A stretch of 64,000 bases of DNA from Lachnospiraceae bacterium (GTDB lineage Bacteria > Bacillota > Clostridia > Lachnospirales > Lachnospiraceae): positions 1 to 64,000 of the forward strand of contig JAAVZU010000093.1 of NCBI GenBank assembly GCA_022791815.1, read 5' to 3'. Each line of letters begins with the position of its first letter. Position 1 is the first letter of the stretch. Under the pieces are notes generated by a model. That model saw nothing but the letters and a program-made list of their open reading frames with translations, searched no databases and was not told the DNA's origin. The translations under genes and the position numbers were made by a program. Shown in pieces: positions 24,627 through 33,547 of the stretch.

Positions 24627-25588
24627 AAAAAGAAGATTTATTTGAAGGTTTTGCAGACTTGGATGATCAGTTACTAAGAAGAAGTGAAGAAGGAGGTTTT
24701 AATATGAGTTGGAAAAAAATTGTAAAGTGGGGAAGCATGGCAGCTTGTTTTGTAATAATTTTGGGAACGGGAATACACTTTTTTAATGATAAAGAAATGT
24801 ATTCCAGCACCCAGCAAAATGTTGCAGATAAAAGTATAGAACCAAAGAAAACGATTGTTGAGAAAGATAAACAAGAAAAGAAATATGTTAATACAGAATC
24901 ATTACTGGCACCAGATGGGCTTATACAAAAAGAAACATTAGAGATTTCAGATATTCAGATAGGCAAATATCATGCATTATACACAAAAGTTGTATCTAAT
25001 GATGAGAAAATTCTAAAATCAAGTATAGGTGATCCAGCAGAGGGTACAGATAAGTGGTTTAGAGTATCTGGACATGAGGATTTGCAGTATTTAATTCATA
25101 TAAATAAAAAGGATGAGTATTCTCTATGGTCATTTGCATATTTCCAAAGCAAGGAATATCCATACAATGATGTATTACAGAAAATATATAATATATATTC
25201 ATCAGATGATATTGAAAAAATTATTTCAAATCCAGCTAATATGGATAATACCGACGAAGGAAAGAGGATTCAAGATGAAATAGGAACCACTGTGATTACA
25301 GATAAGAAAGATATTGAAAAGATCTACAAAATATTAACTGGGTTGACATGTTATGGAAGTGACAATTGGAATAGAATAGGATTAGGTGACGATTCGGAAA
25401 CCGCCATGCAGGAATATGTTAGAATGGGCAGATATTTATCTTTGGAAACAGCAGAAGGAAACAGCATTGACTCATTAAAATACGCAGGAATATCAGGAAT
25501 GTTTTATGAATATAATGGAGTTGCATATCATAAATTAAAGGAAAAGGATAGAAAGATTATAGAAAAAATTCTGGGAATCCATAAATAA
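24623..25588 (+). CDS. Membrane-anchored partner of the ECF sigma factor (anti-sigma-like)
   Basis: 321 residues. A short cytoplasmic N-terminus (MKKEDLFEGFADLDDQLLRR), one span at about 35-50 (MAACFVIILGTGIHFF) and a large outer domain. No known catalytic motif. In Lachnospiraceae such proteins follow short sigma-70 genes with an ATGA overlap, and the N-terminus could hold the sigma factor. The outer domain would be the sensor. The role is inferred from topology and coupling. Confidence 0.65.
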   Translation: MKKEDLFEGFADLDDQLLRRSEEGGFNMSWKKIVKWGSMAACFVIILGTGIHFFNDKEMYSSTQQNVADKSIEPKKTIVEKDKQEKKYVNTESLLAPDGLIQKETLEISDIQIGKYHALYTKVVSNDEKILKSSIGDPAEGTDKWFRVSGHEDLQYLIHINKKDEYSLWSFAYFQSKEYPYNDVLQKIYNIYSSDDIEKIISNPANMDNTDEGKRIQDEIGTTVITDKKDIEKIYKILTGLTCYGSDNWNRIGLGDDSETAMQEYVRMGRYLSLETAEGNSIDSLKYAGISGMFYEYNGVAYHKLKEKDRKIIEKILGIHK

Positions 25589-25638
25589 AATAATAAGGTG
25601 TAACAAGACAAGAATGTCGGTTACACCTTATTATTTTA
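25589..25638. terminator. Bidirectional terminator
   Basis: AATAATAAGGTGTAAC (25589-25604) pairs with GTTACACCTTATTATT (25620-25635), flanked by A and T runs. Ends both the sigma operon and the TauE gene, whose last codons it overlaps. Confidence 0.85.
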
Positions 25639-26401
25639 TTTTGTTTACGACTAATATAGTAATACCTAGCACAGCAAGAACAATTCCAGTAATTCGGTTC
25701 AAAGTTTTTGGTGTTGCTTTATTTGCAAATTTTGCTGCAATTCTTGCCCATAACAGTGTGGAGAAAATACAAAAAAGAAGACACCAAAAGTCAGGAATAC
25801 CTTTTATTACAAAGTGGCTGGCAGAACCGGTAAGAGCAGTAAAAGTCATAATAAAAACACTTGTGCCAACAGCAGTTTTCAATTCATAGCCAAGTACACT
25901 GGTGAGAATAAGCAACATCATCATACCACCGCCTGCTCCAATAAATCCACAGATTAGACCAATTATCATACCACAACCAATGGATTGTATCAGGCGTTTT
26001 TTGAAGTCAACTGTTTCCATAGCCTTTTTCGTTGTCATAACAGGTTTAATGATAAATTTTACACCAAGAAGAAAGGTCATAAATACAGAAAAGCTTCCCA
26101 TTGTAGTATTAGGAACCAGACTTGCAAGAAAACTTCCAACCACTGTAAATAATAAAACAGTAAACATCATTACAAGACCATTTTTTATATCCAGATTTTT
26201 ATTTTTTCCATAGGTATATGCACTTACTGCACTAGCCAGAACATCACTTGCTAATGCAATACCAACAGCATCATAGGCAGGCATATCAAGAAATGTAATC
26301 AGCATAGGACTGATTACAGCAGCAGCACTCATTCCTGCAAAGCCAGTTCCAAGTCCCGCACCAATACCTGCAACAAAACAAATTATAAATTTAAGTAACA
26401 T
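25631..26401 (-). CDS. TauE/SafE-family permease (sulfite/anion exporter-like)
   Basis: 256 residues, about eight spans in two repeats. N-terminus IICFVAGIGAGLGTGFAGMS and the mid-protein CGMIIGLICGFIGAGGGMMM are the repeated 'GxxaGfvsgxxGxGGG' signatures of TauE/SafE (DUF81). Members move sulfite, sulfoacetate or other small sulfur or organic anions; the substrate cannot be told here. GGAGATGAGG precedes ATG 26401, with a consensus promoter at 26491-26519. Confidence 0.88.
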   Translation of the reverse strand: MLLKFIICFVAGIGAGLGTGFAGMSAAAVISPMLITFLDMPAYDAVGIALASDVLASAVSAYTYGKNKNLDIKNGLVMMFTVLLFTVVGSFLASLVPNTTMGSFSVFMTFLLGVKFIIKPVMTTKKAMETVDFKKRLIQSIGCGMIIGLICGFIGAGGGMMMLLILTSVLGYELKTAVGTSVFIMTFTALTGSASHFVIKGIPDFWCLLFCIFSTLLWARIAAKFANKATPKTLNRITGIVLAVLGITILVVNKIK

Positions 26402-26490
26402 CGTATCCTCATCTCCTAACGTTCTGAAATTCCGCCAGAAGATTTATTTTAGATGGTGGAACGACAGAAAAGCTAAAATGTATTGGTACA

Positions 26491-26519
26491 ATCATATTAC
26501 ATATTATAAGATTTGTCAA
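26491..26519 (-). promoter_or_regulatory. Promoter of the TauE/SafE gene
   Basis: Minus strand TTGACA (26519-26514), 17-base spacer, TATGAT (26496-26491). Confidence 0.8.
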
Positions 26520-26640
26520 AGAAGAAAGGCATAACCGTTTAGGCAGATATGAAATAGTATAATAAAGAAGGAACTATTAAAAAGAAATACTAATATGATA
26601 GTTCTGTTATAAATAGTTTATTATATAAGGTAATCTCCAA

Positions 26641-27135
26641 TTATTGTGTATGTCCGTATGCTTCAATAGTTTCCAAAGTGTTAAACATTTTTATAGATGT
26701 ATTAAGCATTTCCTCAATATAGTCGCCATCAGCCATTGTTGCAAAAAATAGGATATCCTCTCTCCTATAATTATTTTTAACAAATATTTCATTGGGGATT
26801 TGCTTAATGTTTTTTTCAAGAACAGTGAGTAAAGTTTCTGCAAAATCCCATTTTTCATCTGATTTAGTACAAAAGTCAATTTCACAAGATTCAACAACAT
26901 CAACAAGAGGCTGGTAAAGAAAGGCTGGCTCAAGACCATCTTCCCAATCATAAAACTCATCTAAATTGTTTTTCATGTAATCATAGGATAAATAAAAACC
27001 ATAAAAATCATCTACTGTTATAAATCCAATGGCACAGACCTTTTTTTCTTTATTAGCTTTCAAAATTTCATCAATTGCATTTGGTAAGTTTTTAGAGCAT
27101 TTATTACTGAAGTTTTCAAAAATTGATAAATCCAT
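26641..27135 (-). CDS. DUF4303-like protein
   Basis: 164 residues, soluble. It has KKVCAIGFITVDDFYGFYLS and EFYDWEDGLEPAFLYQPLVD, then CTKSDEKWDFAETLLTVLEK, matching the DUF4303/SMI1-neighbour class found in immunity clusters. AAGGAGG lies before ATG 27135; an upstream in-frame ATG is less likely. No toxin gene is seen beside it, so it may be an orphan immunity-type protein. Function unknown. Confidence 0.65.
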   Translation of the reverse strand: MDLSIFENFSNKCSKNLPNAIDEILKANKEKKVCAIGFITVDDFYGFYLSYDYMKNNLDEFYDWEDGLEPAFLYQPLVDVVESCEIDFCTKSDEKWDFAETLLTVLEKNIKQIPNEIFVKNNYRREDILFFATMADGDYIEEMLNTSIKMFNTLETIEAYGHTQ

Positions 27136-27447
27136 TCTTTTATCCTCCTTGTTATTATGGTTGTCTATATCCACCACTAAAGTTTTTTTATTTTAACTTT
27201 AATTTGAGGAAATGTCAAATTAAACAGCAAAGTAGTTGTCCTATATTTTGATAATTTTTGCAGGTATTATGAAAGAGAAAAATAGGGTTCTCTTTTAAAA
27301 TATATATATTGGTAAAAAAATTAGATAATTAGTGCAAGGCATAGTTTTTAGAGCATTTTGTATGTGACATATAAGTCTGCACAAAAAAATTAAGTAGAAT
27401 AGTATTATAATTACCAAGTAAAAGAATAGCAGAAGGGAGACGTTAAT
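27136..27447. other. AT-rich intergenic stretch
   Basis: No gene. AAAGAGAA (27272-27279) and TTCTCTTT (27288-27295) form a hairpin, and TATAAT at 27406-27411 may be the -10 box of the following gene though no good -35 box is seen. Confidence 0.4.
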
Positions 27448-27864
27448 ATGACAAAAGAAGACTTATTTCAGATTATGAATGAAAATCCAGTATTTCACTT
27501 AGCAACTATGGACGGAGACCAGCCAAGAGTAAGAGGTATGCTTTTATTTCGTGCAGATGAAGAAGGGATTATCTTTCATACTGCTTCAACAAAGGAAGTA
27601 TATGCCCAGATTCTAGCTAATCCAAAGGCAGAGCTTTGTTTTCAAGGGCAGGGTATACAGGTAAGGGTAACAGGAACATTGGAGCAAGTAAAAGATGAAA
27701 GACTAAAAGAAGAGATTTTTGCACATCCAACCAGAAAGTTTCTACAGGCATGGAAGGAACAGGGAATTGACGGATTACTACAGATTTTCCGTTTGAAAAA
27801 TGGAACAGCGGTAACATGGACTATGGAAACAAATTTTGAACCAAAAGAATCAGTGCAACTTTAG
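27448..27864 (+). CDS. Pyridoxamine 5'-phosphate oxidase-like flavin-binding protein
   Basis: 138 residues, split-barrel FMN-binding fold: PVFHLATMDGDQPRVRGMLL (the family's 'fLATvdgdgpRvrpm' start), IIFHTASTKEVYAQILANPK and ELCFQGQGIQVRVTGTLEQV. Similar small proteins reduce quinones or act as general stress flavoproteins rather than making vitamin B6. AAGGGAGACG before the ATG. Single gene with a strong terminator. Confidence 0.85.
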   Translation: MTKEDLFQIMNENPVFHLATMDGDQPRVRGMLLFRADEEGIIFHTASTKEVYAQILANPKAELCFQGQGIQVRVTGTLEQVKDERLKEEIFAHPTRKFLQAWKEQGIDGLLQIFRLKNGTAVTWTMETNFEPKESVQL

Positions 27865-27868
27865 AGGT

Positions 27869-27906
27869 AACAAGAGAAGATAGTATTTTTCCTATCTTCT
27901 CTTGTT
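27869..27906. terminator. Terminator after the flavin-binding protein gene
   Basis: AACAAGAGAAGATAG pairs with CTATCTTCTCTTGTT around TATTTTTC; a T-rich tail follows. Confidence 0.88.
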
Positions 27907-28108
27907 TGCTGTATATTTGTAAATTAAACTAATACTGGAAACAATTACAAAAAAATTTTCAAAATGTGTAGCTTTTTTTCGGGCGTAAAAGTATTTATAA
28001 TAGATAGAAATTTGGAAATACATTTTCAAAGATATAGAGAAAAAGTTATCTGAAGGAATACTGTGTTTCAAAGAGCTGTTATAATAATGAAAAAAGGAGA
28101 ATGGTCAT

Positions 28109-29932
28109 ATGAGAAAAAGAGCAGACATTAACTGAGCCATCGGTAAAGAATACATTAGAGAGTGATGATATGAAGGTGCGGATAGAAGATTTCATTGTAA
28201 CTAAAAAATATGATGAGGATGAAAAGGAAAAAGTTTGGTGGATAGAGAGTTATTTAGGAAATAGTAGTAAAGTTATTATTCCTGATGAATATCAAGGTCA
28301 AAAAATAGAAGGGATTGCGACGGCTACATTTTTGGATCATACAGAGTTGGAAGAAATACAATTGCCTAAATCATTGAAAATAATAGATTATCGTGCGTTT
28401 GAAGGGTGTACTAATTTGAAAAAAGTAGAGATACCAGAGACAGTAGAAACAATTTCTATTCAAGCATTTCAGGGATGTGAGCATTAAAAAAATGTACAAT
28501 TGCCAAAGGCATTACATACAGTGTATGGTTCTTCTTTTAAGGGGGCAGGTGTGGAAAAATTTACTATAGATAATAAGAATTCTTTTTTTACTACAGTAGA
28601 TGGAGCCGTTTATAATAAGAAATGCACTACACTGGTAGCAGTTCCATCTAGAAAATCAAAATTGGAATTACCTAAAACAGTAACAAAAGTCGGTTATTGT
28701 GCGGCAGTGGGGAATAAGCAGTTAACAGAAGTAGGTTTTTCTAGTACACTAAAAACAATTGACAAATTTGCATTTGAGAATTGCAGTGCACTGAAAAAAG
28801 TGAAATTTCCTAAAACATTAAAGACGATTGGTTATTCTGCATTTAAAGGTTGTAGTATACTAAAAGAAGTAAAATTTTCTAATGCACTAAAGACCATTGA
28901 AGAGTATGCATTTGGTGACTGTAAAAAAATAAAGGAGATTGTAATTCCTGCTTCACTTACTGAGCTTAATCATTATGCTTTTATCGGGTGTGATAATATA
29001 AAAACTTTTAAGATAAATAAAAACAATAAAAAATATAGTGCATGTAGTGGAAATTTATATAACAAAAACAAAACAGTTTTTTTGCATCTGTTACAAATAA
29101 AGAAACAGTCACTTTGTTAAAATCGGTGAGAAAAGTAAAAAATCTATCTCTCTTGTGTGATGGAAATGTAAAGAAAATAAAAGTAGAAAAAGGAAATAAG
29201 TATTTTAGTGATTATGACAATGCATTGTATAATAAAAGGAAGACGAAACTATATGCTTGTCCAGAAGGCAAAACAAATATACTATTGCCAGCTGCACTTA
29301 CCAGCATAGGATCAGGAAGTGATGATGTTGATGAGCTTGATGAGATGTTTGGAAAGGTGAAGGAAATTCAAGTGAAAACAGGTAATAAGAAATATAGTTC
29401 ATACAAGGGGCTTTTATATAATAAGAAAGTTACAAAAGTTCTCTTTTGTACAAAAAATAAAAAAACAGTAGTACTTCCTAAAACAGTAAAAAGAATTGAA
29501 AAATATGCATTTTATGGATGTAATAAATTAAAAAACATAACATTTCCTGAGAAACTAGACGAGTTAGCACAATTTTCTTTCAAAAATTGTTCCAGTTTGG
29601 AATATGTAAAATTTCCAGATGATGCAGGAAAAACTTCTGATGATTTCAAAAAAAGAATTTGTATATATCCGTTGGCTTTTATGAATTGTTCTAGTTTAAA
29701 ATGGGTTTATGCTCCTGAAAATATGTATTTTTGGGGGGAAGCTAATAAATGGATATTTATAGGATGCAATAATCTTAAGGATATATATTATTCAGGAAGT
29801 GAAAATGAATGGTTGGATTGTGTGAATCAGAGCGTATTAGATGATTTATGGGAATTATATTCTGATTATAAAAATAGCATGACTGTAGAGCCGCTTATAA
29901 CTATTCATTTTGAAGCAAAAGCACCATTATAA
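28109..29932 (+). pseudogene. BspA-like leucine-rich repeat surface protein, disrupted
   Basis: Continuous LRR_5/BspA similarity (units such as LPKSLKIIDYRAFEGCTNLK, FPKTLKTIGYSAFKGCSILK and LPKTVKRIEKYAFYGCNKL) is spread over three reading segments. Lesions: after ATG 28109 (AAGGAG upstream) the frame stops at once (MRKRADIN-TGA) and no signal peptide follows; a TAA at 28485-28487 breaks the frame; a T7 run at 29077-29083 appears to have lost one T, shifting the frame. Eight T would restore FFASVTNKETVTLLKS. Readable parts are 28170-28487, 28500-29120 and 29114-29932. An intact form would be a secreted adhesin. Confidence 0.8.
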
Positions 29933-29965
29933 AGAACATAAATAGGAACAGAATGTAATGAAATG

Positions 29966-29995
29966 AGGGAAGATAGTATTTTTGCTATCTTCCCT
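29966..29995. terminator. Terminator after the BspA-like gene
   Basis: AGGGAAGATAG (29966-29976) and CTATCTTCCCT (29985-29995). The loop (TATTTTTG) and stem core match the terminator at 27869-27906, suggesting a duplicated element. Between here and 30220 nothing else was found. Confidence 0.85.
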
Positions 29996-30221
29996 TATTT
30001 GTTAATTATCTGTAAATTATATAATATTATTAGGTGTACATTATAATATTTGAAATAATTTTAGAAGAATAAAAGTTTGATATTGTAATTATATTAACTA
30101 GAAACTAAAAAAATAAGTATTGTGGGGATATCTACAATACTATATATAGAGAAAAATATATAAAAGGAAAAAAAGGAAATAGAGTAGCTATTGAAAAAAG
30201 CAGCAATTAAGGAAAATTCAC

Positions 30222-30279
30222 TTGACAAATACCCATAGGGGGTATAAAATACAATTACATAGATACCCATAGGGGGTAT
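30222..30279 (+). promoter_or_regulatory. csoR-copA promoter with two CsoR operators
   Basis: TTGACA (30222-30227), 17-base spacer, TAAAAT (30245-30250). The spacer is itself the operator ATACCCATAGGGGGTAT (30229-30245); an identical copy sits at 30263-30279, 34 bp further. G-tract palindromes of this form are typical CsoR sites. Confidence 0.9.
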
Positions 30280-30320
30280 GAGTTTGGTGACTTAAAAAGT
30301 ATAAAGGGGAGATAAATAAA

Positions 30321-30647
30321 TTGCATAGACATGAAACAAAAGAAGATACAAAACAAAATTGTTGCAGCAACAAGAAGAAAGAGAGAAGTGAAAAGGAATT
30401 CAAAAGCCTTATGAACCGCCTGAAAAGAATAGAAGGACAGGTGAGGGGAGTACAGTCCATGTTAGAAGAGGATGTGTATTGTGCTGATATTTTAATACAG
30501 GTCTCTGCTATTCATGCAGCATTAAACAGTTTCAATAAAGAGTTGTTGGCGAATCATGTGCGGACTTGTGTTGTAGAAGAAATCCGAAATGGTGATGATG
30601 AAATTGTAGATGAATTGGTTATACTATTACAAAAACTAATGAAATGA
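30321..30647 (+). CDS. csoR: Copper-sensing repressor CsoR
   Basis: 108 residues from TTG 30321 (GGGGAG upstream). It is the four-helix CsoR/RcnR fold: MNRLKRIEGQVRGVQSMLEE, then the Cu(I) site Cys54, His79 and Cys83. The spacings (25 and 4) match C36-H61-C65 of Mycobacterium CsoR, so copper is the likely metal. The N-terminus has an extra CC pair (14-15). It precedes copA and two matching operators; copper binding would release DNA. Confidence 0.92.
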   Translation: MHRHETKEDTKQNCCSNKKKERSEKEFKSLMNRLKRIEGQVRGVQSMLEEDVYCADILIQVSAIHAALNSFNKELLANHVRTCVVEEIRNGDDEIVDELVILLQKLMK

Positions 30648-30695
30648 TAAGACAAGTGTAGCAGTTTTGATTTTCCATAAAAGGAGATGTTGTTT

Positions 30696-33230
30696 ATGAA
30701 ACAATATGAGGTAACAGGCATGAGTTGTGCAGCTTGTAGTGCCAGAGTAGAGAAAGCAGTTTCAAAGGTAGAAGGTGTTACCGCATGTTCTGTCAGTCTT
30801 TTAACTAATACTATGGGGGTAGAAGGAACAGCGGCTGCCGAAGATGTTGTTGCTGCTGTAGTAGAGGCAGGGTATGGAGCTTCATTAAAGGAAAAGGGAA
30901 GAAAGCATACAAAGGAAGATAAATCTGGGGCAGATGCACTGGAAGATAAAGAAACACCAGCTTTAAAAAAACGATTGGCAGCCTCCATTGTTTTTATGGT
31001 TCTTTTGATGTATGTATCTATGGGACACATGATGTGGGGGTGGCCTCTTCCAGCTTTCTTTGATGGTAATCATGTAGCAATGGGACTTTTGCAGCTTATA
31101 CTGACTGTAATTATAATGATAATTAACCAGAAGTTTTTTATAAGCGGTTTTAAAAGTTTGTGGCACAGATCACCGAATATGGATACTTTGGTAGCAATCG
31201 GATCTGCAGCTTCTTTTGTCTATAGTACTTATGCTTTGTTTGCTATGACAGATGCACAGATATATGGCGGGTCAGAAGCTGCTATGGAATACATGCATGA
31301 ATTGTATTTTGAAACTGCCGCAATGATTCTGACATTGATTACCATAGGAAAAATGTTAGAAGCACGTTCCAAAGGAAAAACTACGGATGCCTTGAAAGGT
31401 TTAATGAAACTGGCACCACAAAGTGCTACCATACTTGATAAAAATGAAGAAAGAACAGTTTCCGTTGAGCAAGTGAAAAAAGGAGATATTTTTGTGGTTC
31501 GTCCAGGAGAGAATATTCCTGTGGATGGAATTGTGTTAGAAGGGCATAGTGCCATAAATGAATCTGCATTAACTGGGGAAAGCATACCAGTAGATAAGGC
31601 AGAGGGAGATTCTGTTTTTTCGGCTACCATAAACCAATCAGGTTTTTTAAAATGTCAGGCAACAAAAGTAGGAGAAGACACCACCTTGTCAAAGATTATC
31701 CAGTTAGTAAGTGATGCGGCTGCAACCAAAGCACCTATTGCAAAGATTGCAGATAAAGTGTCAGGAGTATTTGTTCCTGTTGTAATAGGAATTGCTCTTG
31801 TAACTATGTTAATCTGGCTTATTATGGGAGAGAGTATAGGATATGCACTGGCAAGAGGAATTGCTGTATTAGTGATTAGCTGTCCTTGTGCATTGGGACT
31901 TGCGACACCAGTTGCGATTATGGTAGGAAATGGATTGGGTGCGAAGCATGGTATTTTATTTAAAACAGCAGTTTCCCAAGAAGAGACTGGAAAAGTACAG
32001 ATTGTGGCATTAGATAAGACTGGAACCATTACCTTGGGAGAGCCAAAGGTTACAGATATTCTTCCAATTAATTGTGAAGATGAGAAAGAATTATTGGAGC
32101 TTGCCCATGCACTGGAACAAAAAAGTGAACATCCTCTTGCAAAAGCAATTTTACAAAAGGCAGAAGAATTAGGGATAGAAAAAGAAGAAGTTGCGGATTT
32201 CCAAGCACTTCCTGGAAATGGATTGACAGCAACATGGAAGGGAAATGTATTAAGTGGTGGTAATGAAAATTTTATTGAAAAACAGGCACAGGTTTCTACA
32301 GAAGCAAAAATAAAAGCAGCCAAGTTGGCAGAGGAAGGAAAAACACCATTATTTTTCAGCCGAAATCATGAACTTGCAGGAATAATTGCTGTTTCTGATG
32401 TAATAAAAACAGACAGTCCACAGGCAGTGAAGGAATTACAGAATATGGGAATCCATGTAGTTATGCTGACAGGAGATAATGAGAAAACAGCAAGAGCAAT
32501 TGGAAAACAGGCTGGTGTAGATGAAGTTATTGCAGAAGTTTTGCCAGAAGGAAAAGAAGAAGTTATCCGCACATTAAAAGAAAAGGGTAAAGTTGCTATG
32601 GTTGGAGATGGCATAAATGATGCTCCTGCACTAACCAGAGCGGATATTGGAATTGCCATTGGGGCGGGAGCAGATGTTGCTATAGATGCAGCAGATGTGG
32701 TATTGATGAAGAGCAGGCTTTCTGATGTGCCTGCAGCAATACGGTTAAGTCGTGCCACATTAAGAAATATTCATCAGAATTTATTCTGGGCATTTTTCTA
32801 TAACACTATTGGAATACCATTGGCAGCAGGTTTGTTTATCCCTATATTTGGATGGGAATTAAATCCTATGTTTGGAGCAGCGGCTATGAGTTTATCAAGT
32901 TTTTGCGTGATATCCAATGCATTAAGATTGAATCTTTTTGATTTGCGTAATGCAAAAAAAGATAAAAATATAAAAAGAAATTCTAAAAAAACAAATCAAA
33001 CAGGAAAGGTGGAAATGACAATGAAAAAAACAATGACAATTGAGGGTATGATGTGTGGACACTGTGAGGCAAGAGTGAAAAAAACTCTGGAAGGTCTGGA
33101 AGGTGTGGCATCCGCAGAGGTAAGCCATGAGAAAGGAACAGCAGTAGTTACTTTAGAGAAAGAAATAGAAGAAAGTGTATTAAAAGAGGCAGTGGAGGAA
33201 CAGGATTATAAAGTAGTTTCAATTTCATAA
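30696..33230 (+). CDS. copA: Copper-exporting P1B-type ATPase with N- and C-terminal HMA domains
   Basis: 844 residues. N-terminal metal-binding domain (GMSCAACSARVEKAVSKV), eight spans, TGES actuator motif, CPC at 396-398 in the transport span, DKTGTIT at 440 (phosphorylated Asp), HP motif in SEHPLA and GDGINDAPAL. A second HMA domain (EGMMCGHCEARVKKTLEGLE) is fused at the C-terminus after a basic linker. AAGGAG suits ATG 30696; an ATG at 30687 abuts it. It exports Cu(I). The fused end resembles a CopZ chaperone and carries an internal ribosome site. Confidence 0.95.
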   Translation: MKQYEVTGMSCAACSARVEKAVSKVEGVTACSVSLLTNTMGVEGTAAAEDVVAAVVEAGYGASLKEKGRKHTKEDKSGADALEDKETPALKKRLAASIVFMVLLMYVSMGHMMWGWPLPAFFDGNHVAMGLLQLILTVIIMIINQKFFISGFKSLWHRSPNMDTLVAIGSAASFVYSTYALFAMTDAQIYGGSEAAMEYMHELYFETAAMILTLITIGKMLEARSKGKTTDALKGLMKLAPQSATILDKNEERTVSVEQVKKGDIFVVRPGENIPVDGIVLEGHSAINESALTGESIPVDKAEGDSVFSATINQSGFLKCQATKVGEDTTLSKIIQLVSDAAATKAPIAKIADKVSGVFVPVVIGIALVTMLIWLIMGESIGYALARGIAVLVISCPCALGLATPVAIMVGNGLGAKHGILFKTAVSQEETGKVQIVALDKTGTITLGEPKVTDILPINCEDEKELLELAHALEQKSEHPLAKAILQKAEELGIEKEEVADFQALPGNGLTATWKGNVLSGGNENFIEKQAQVSTEAKIKAAKLAEEGKTPLFFSRNHELAGIIAVSDVIKTDSPQAVKELQNMGIHVVMLTGDNEKTARAIGKQAGVDEVIAEVLPEGKEEVIRTLKEKGKVAMVGDGINDAPALTRADIGIAIGAGADVAIDAADVVLMKSRLSDVPAAIRLSRATLRNIHQNLFWAFFYNTIGIPLAAGLFIPIFGWELNPMFGAAAMSLSSFCVISNALRLNLFDLRNAKKDKNIKRNSKKTNQTGKVEMTMKKTMTIEGMMCGHCEARVKKTLEGLEGVASAEVSHEKGTAVVTLEKEIEESVLKEAVEEQDYKVVSIS

Positions 33231-33240
33231 TAAACACAAA

Positions 33241-33279
33241 TTGCAGACAGGAGATGTGGAAAGTAACTTCTGTCTGCAA
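33241..33279 (+). terminator. Hairpin after copA
   Basis: TTGCAGACAG (33241-33250) and CTGTCTGCAA (33270-33279), perfect 10-bp stem, no strong T run. Confidence 0.65.
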
Positions 33280-33282
33280 TGC

Positions 33283-33475
33283 AATTTATCTAAAAAAAGC
33301 TCACTATTAGTTGATTGTGAAACTCAATTTATTCACTTCGTTTTAGTACAATGTTCACATATCTACACAAGGTACGTTTTCACTGTACTCAACCGCAGTG
33401 GTACACATAAGGCGTTAAAAGACAACACCTAAGTACTGACGGTCTTGAAAGCACCTTGTTTATGATATGTAAATT
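33283..33475. other. Unexplained non-coding fragment between copA and AraC gene
   Basis: About 190 bases, more mixed in composition than neighbouring gaps, without a gene. It contains nested complementary words such as GGTACGTTTTCACTGTAC and AACCGCAGTGGTAC. Read on the minus strand it looks like the non-coding end of an insertion sequence, possibly of IS200/IS605 type, but no transposase is nearby. Identity open. Confidence 0.35.
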
Positions 33476-33547
33476 TACACAAAATAATTTAGAATAATGA
33501 GAATTTCGCAAATGCCTATTAGCAAAAGATAAAAGAAAGGAACGGTT

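Noticed and set aside
25902-26213. 103-residue + strand frame opposite the TauE/SafE gene
   Set aside because: It is the mirror of a well-supported membrane protein gene and its composition (Pro/Ile/Arg-rich) is that of an antisense frame.
31655-32323. 222-residue minus-strand frame opposite copA
   Set aside because: Lies fully inside copA, lacks a ribosome site and shows antisense composition.
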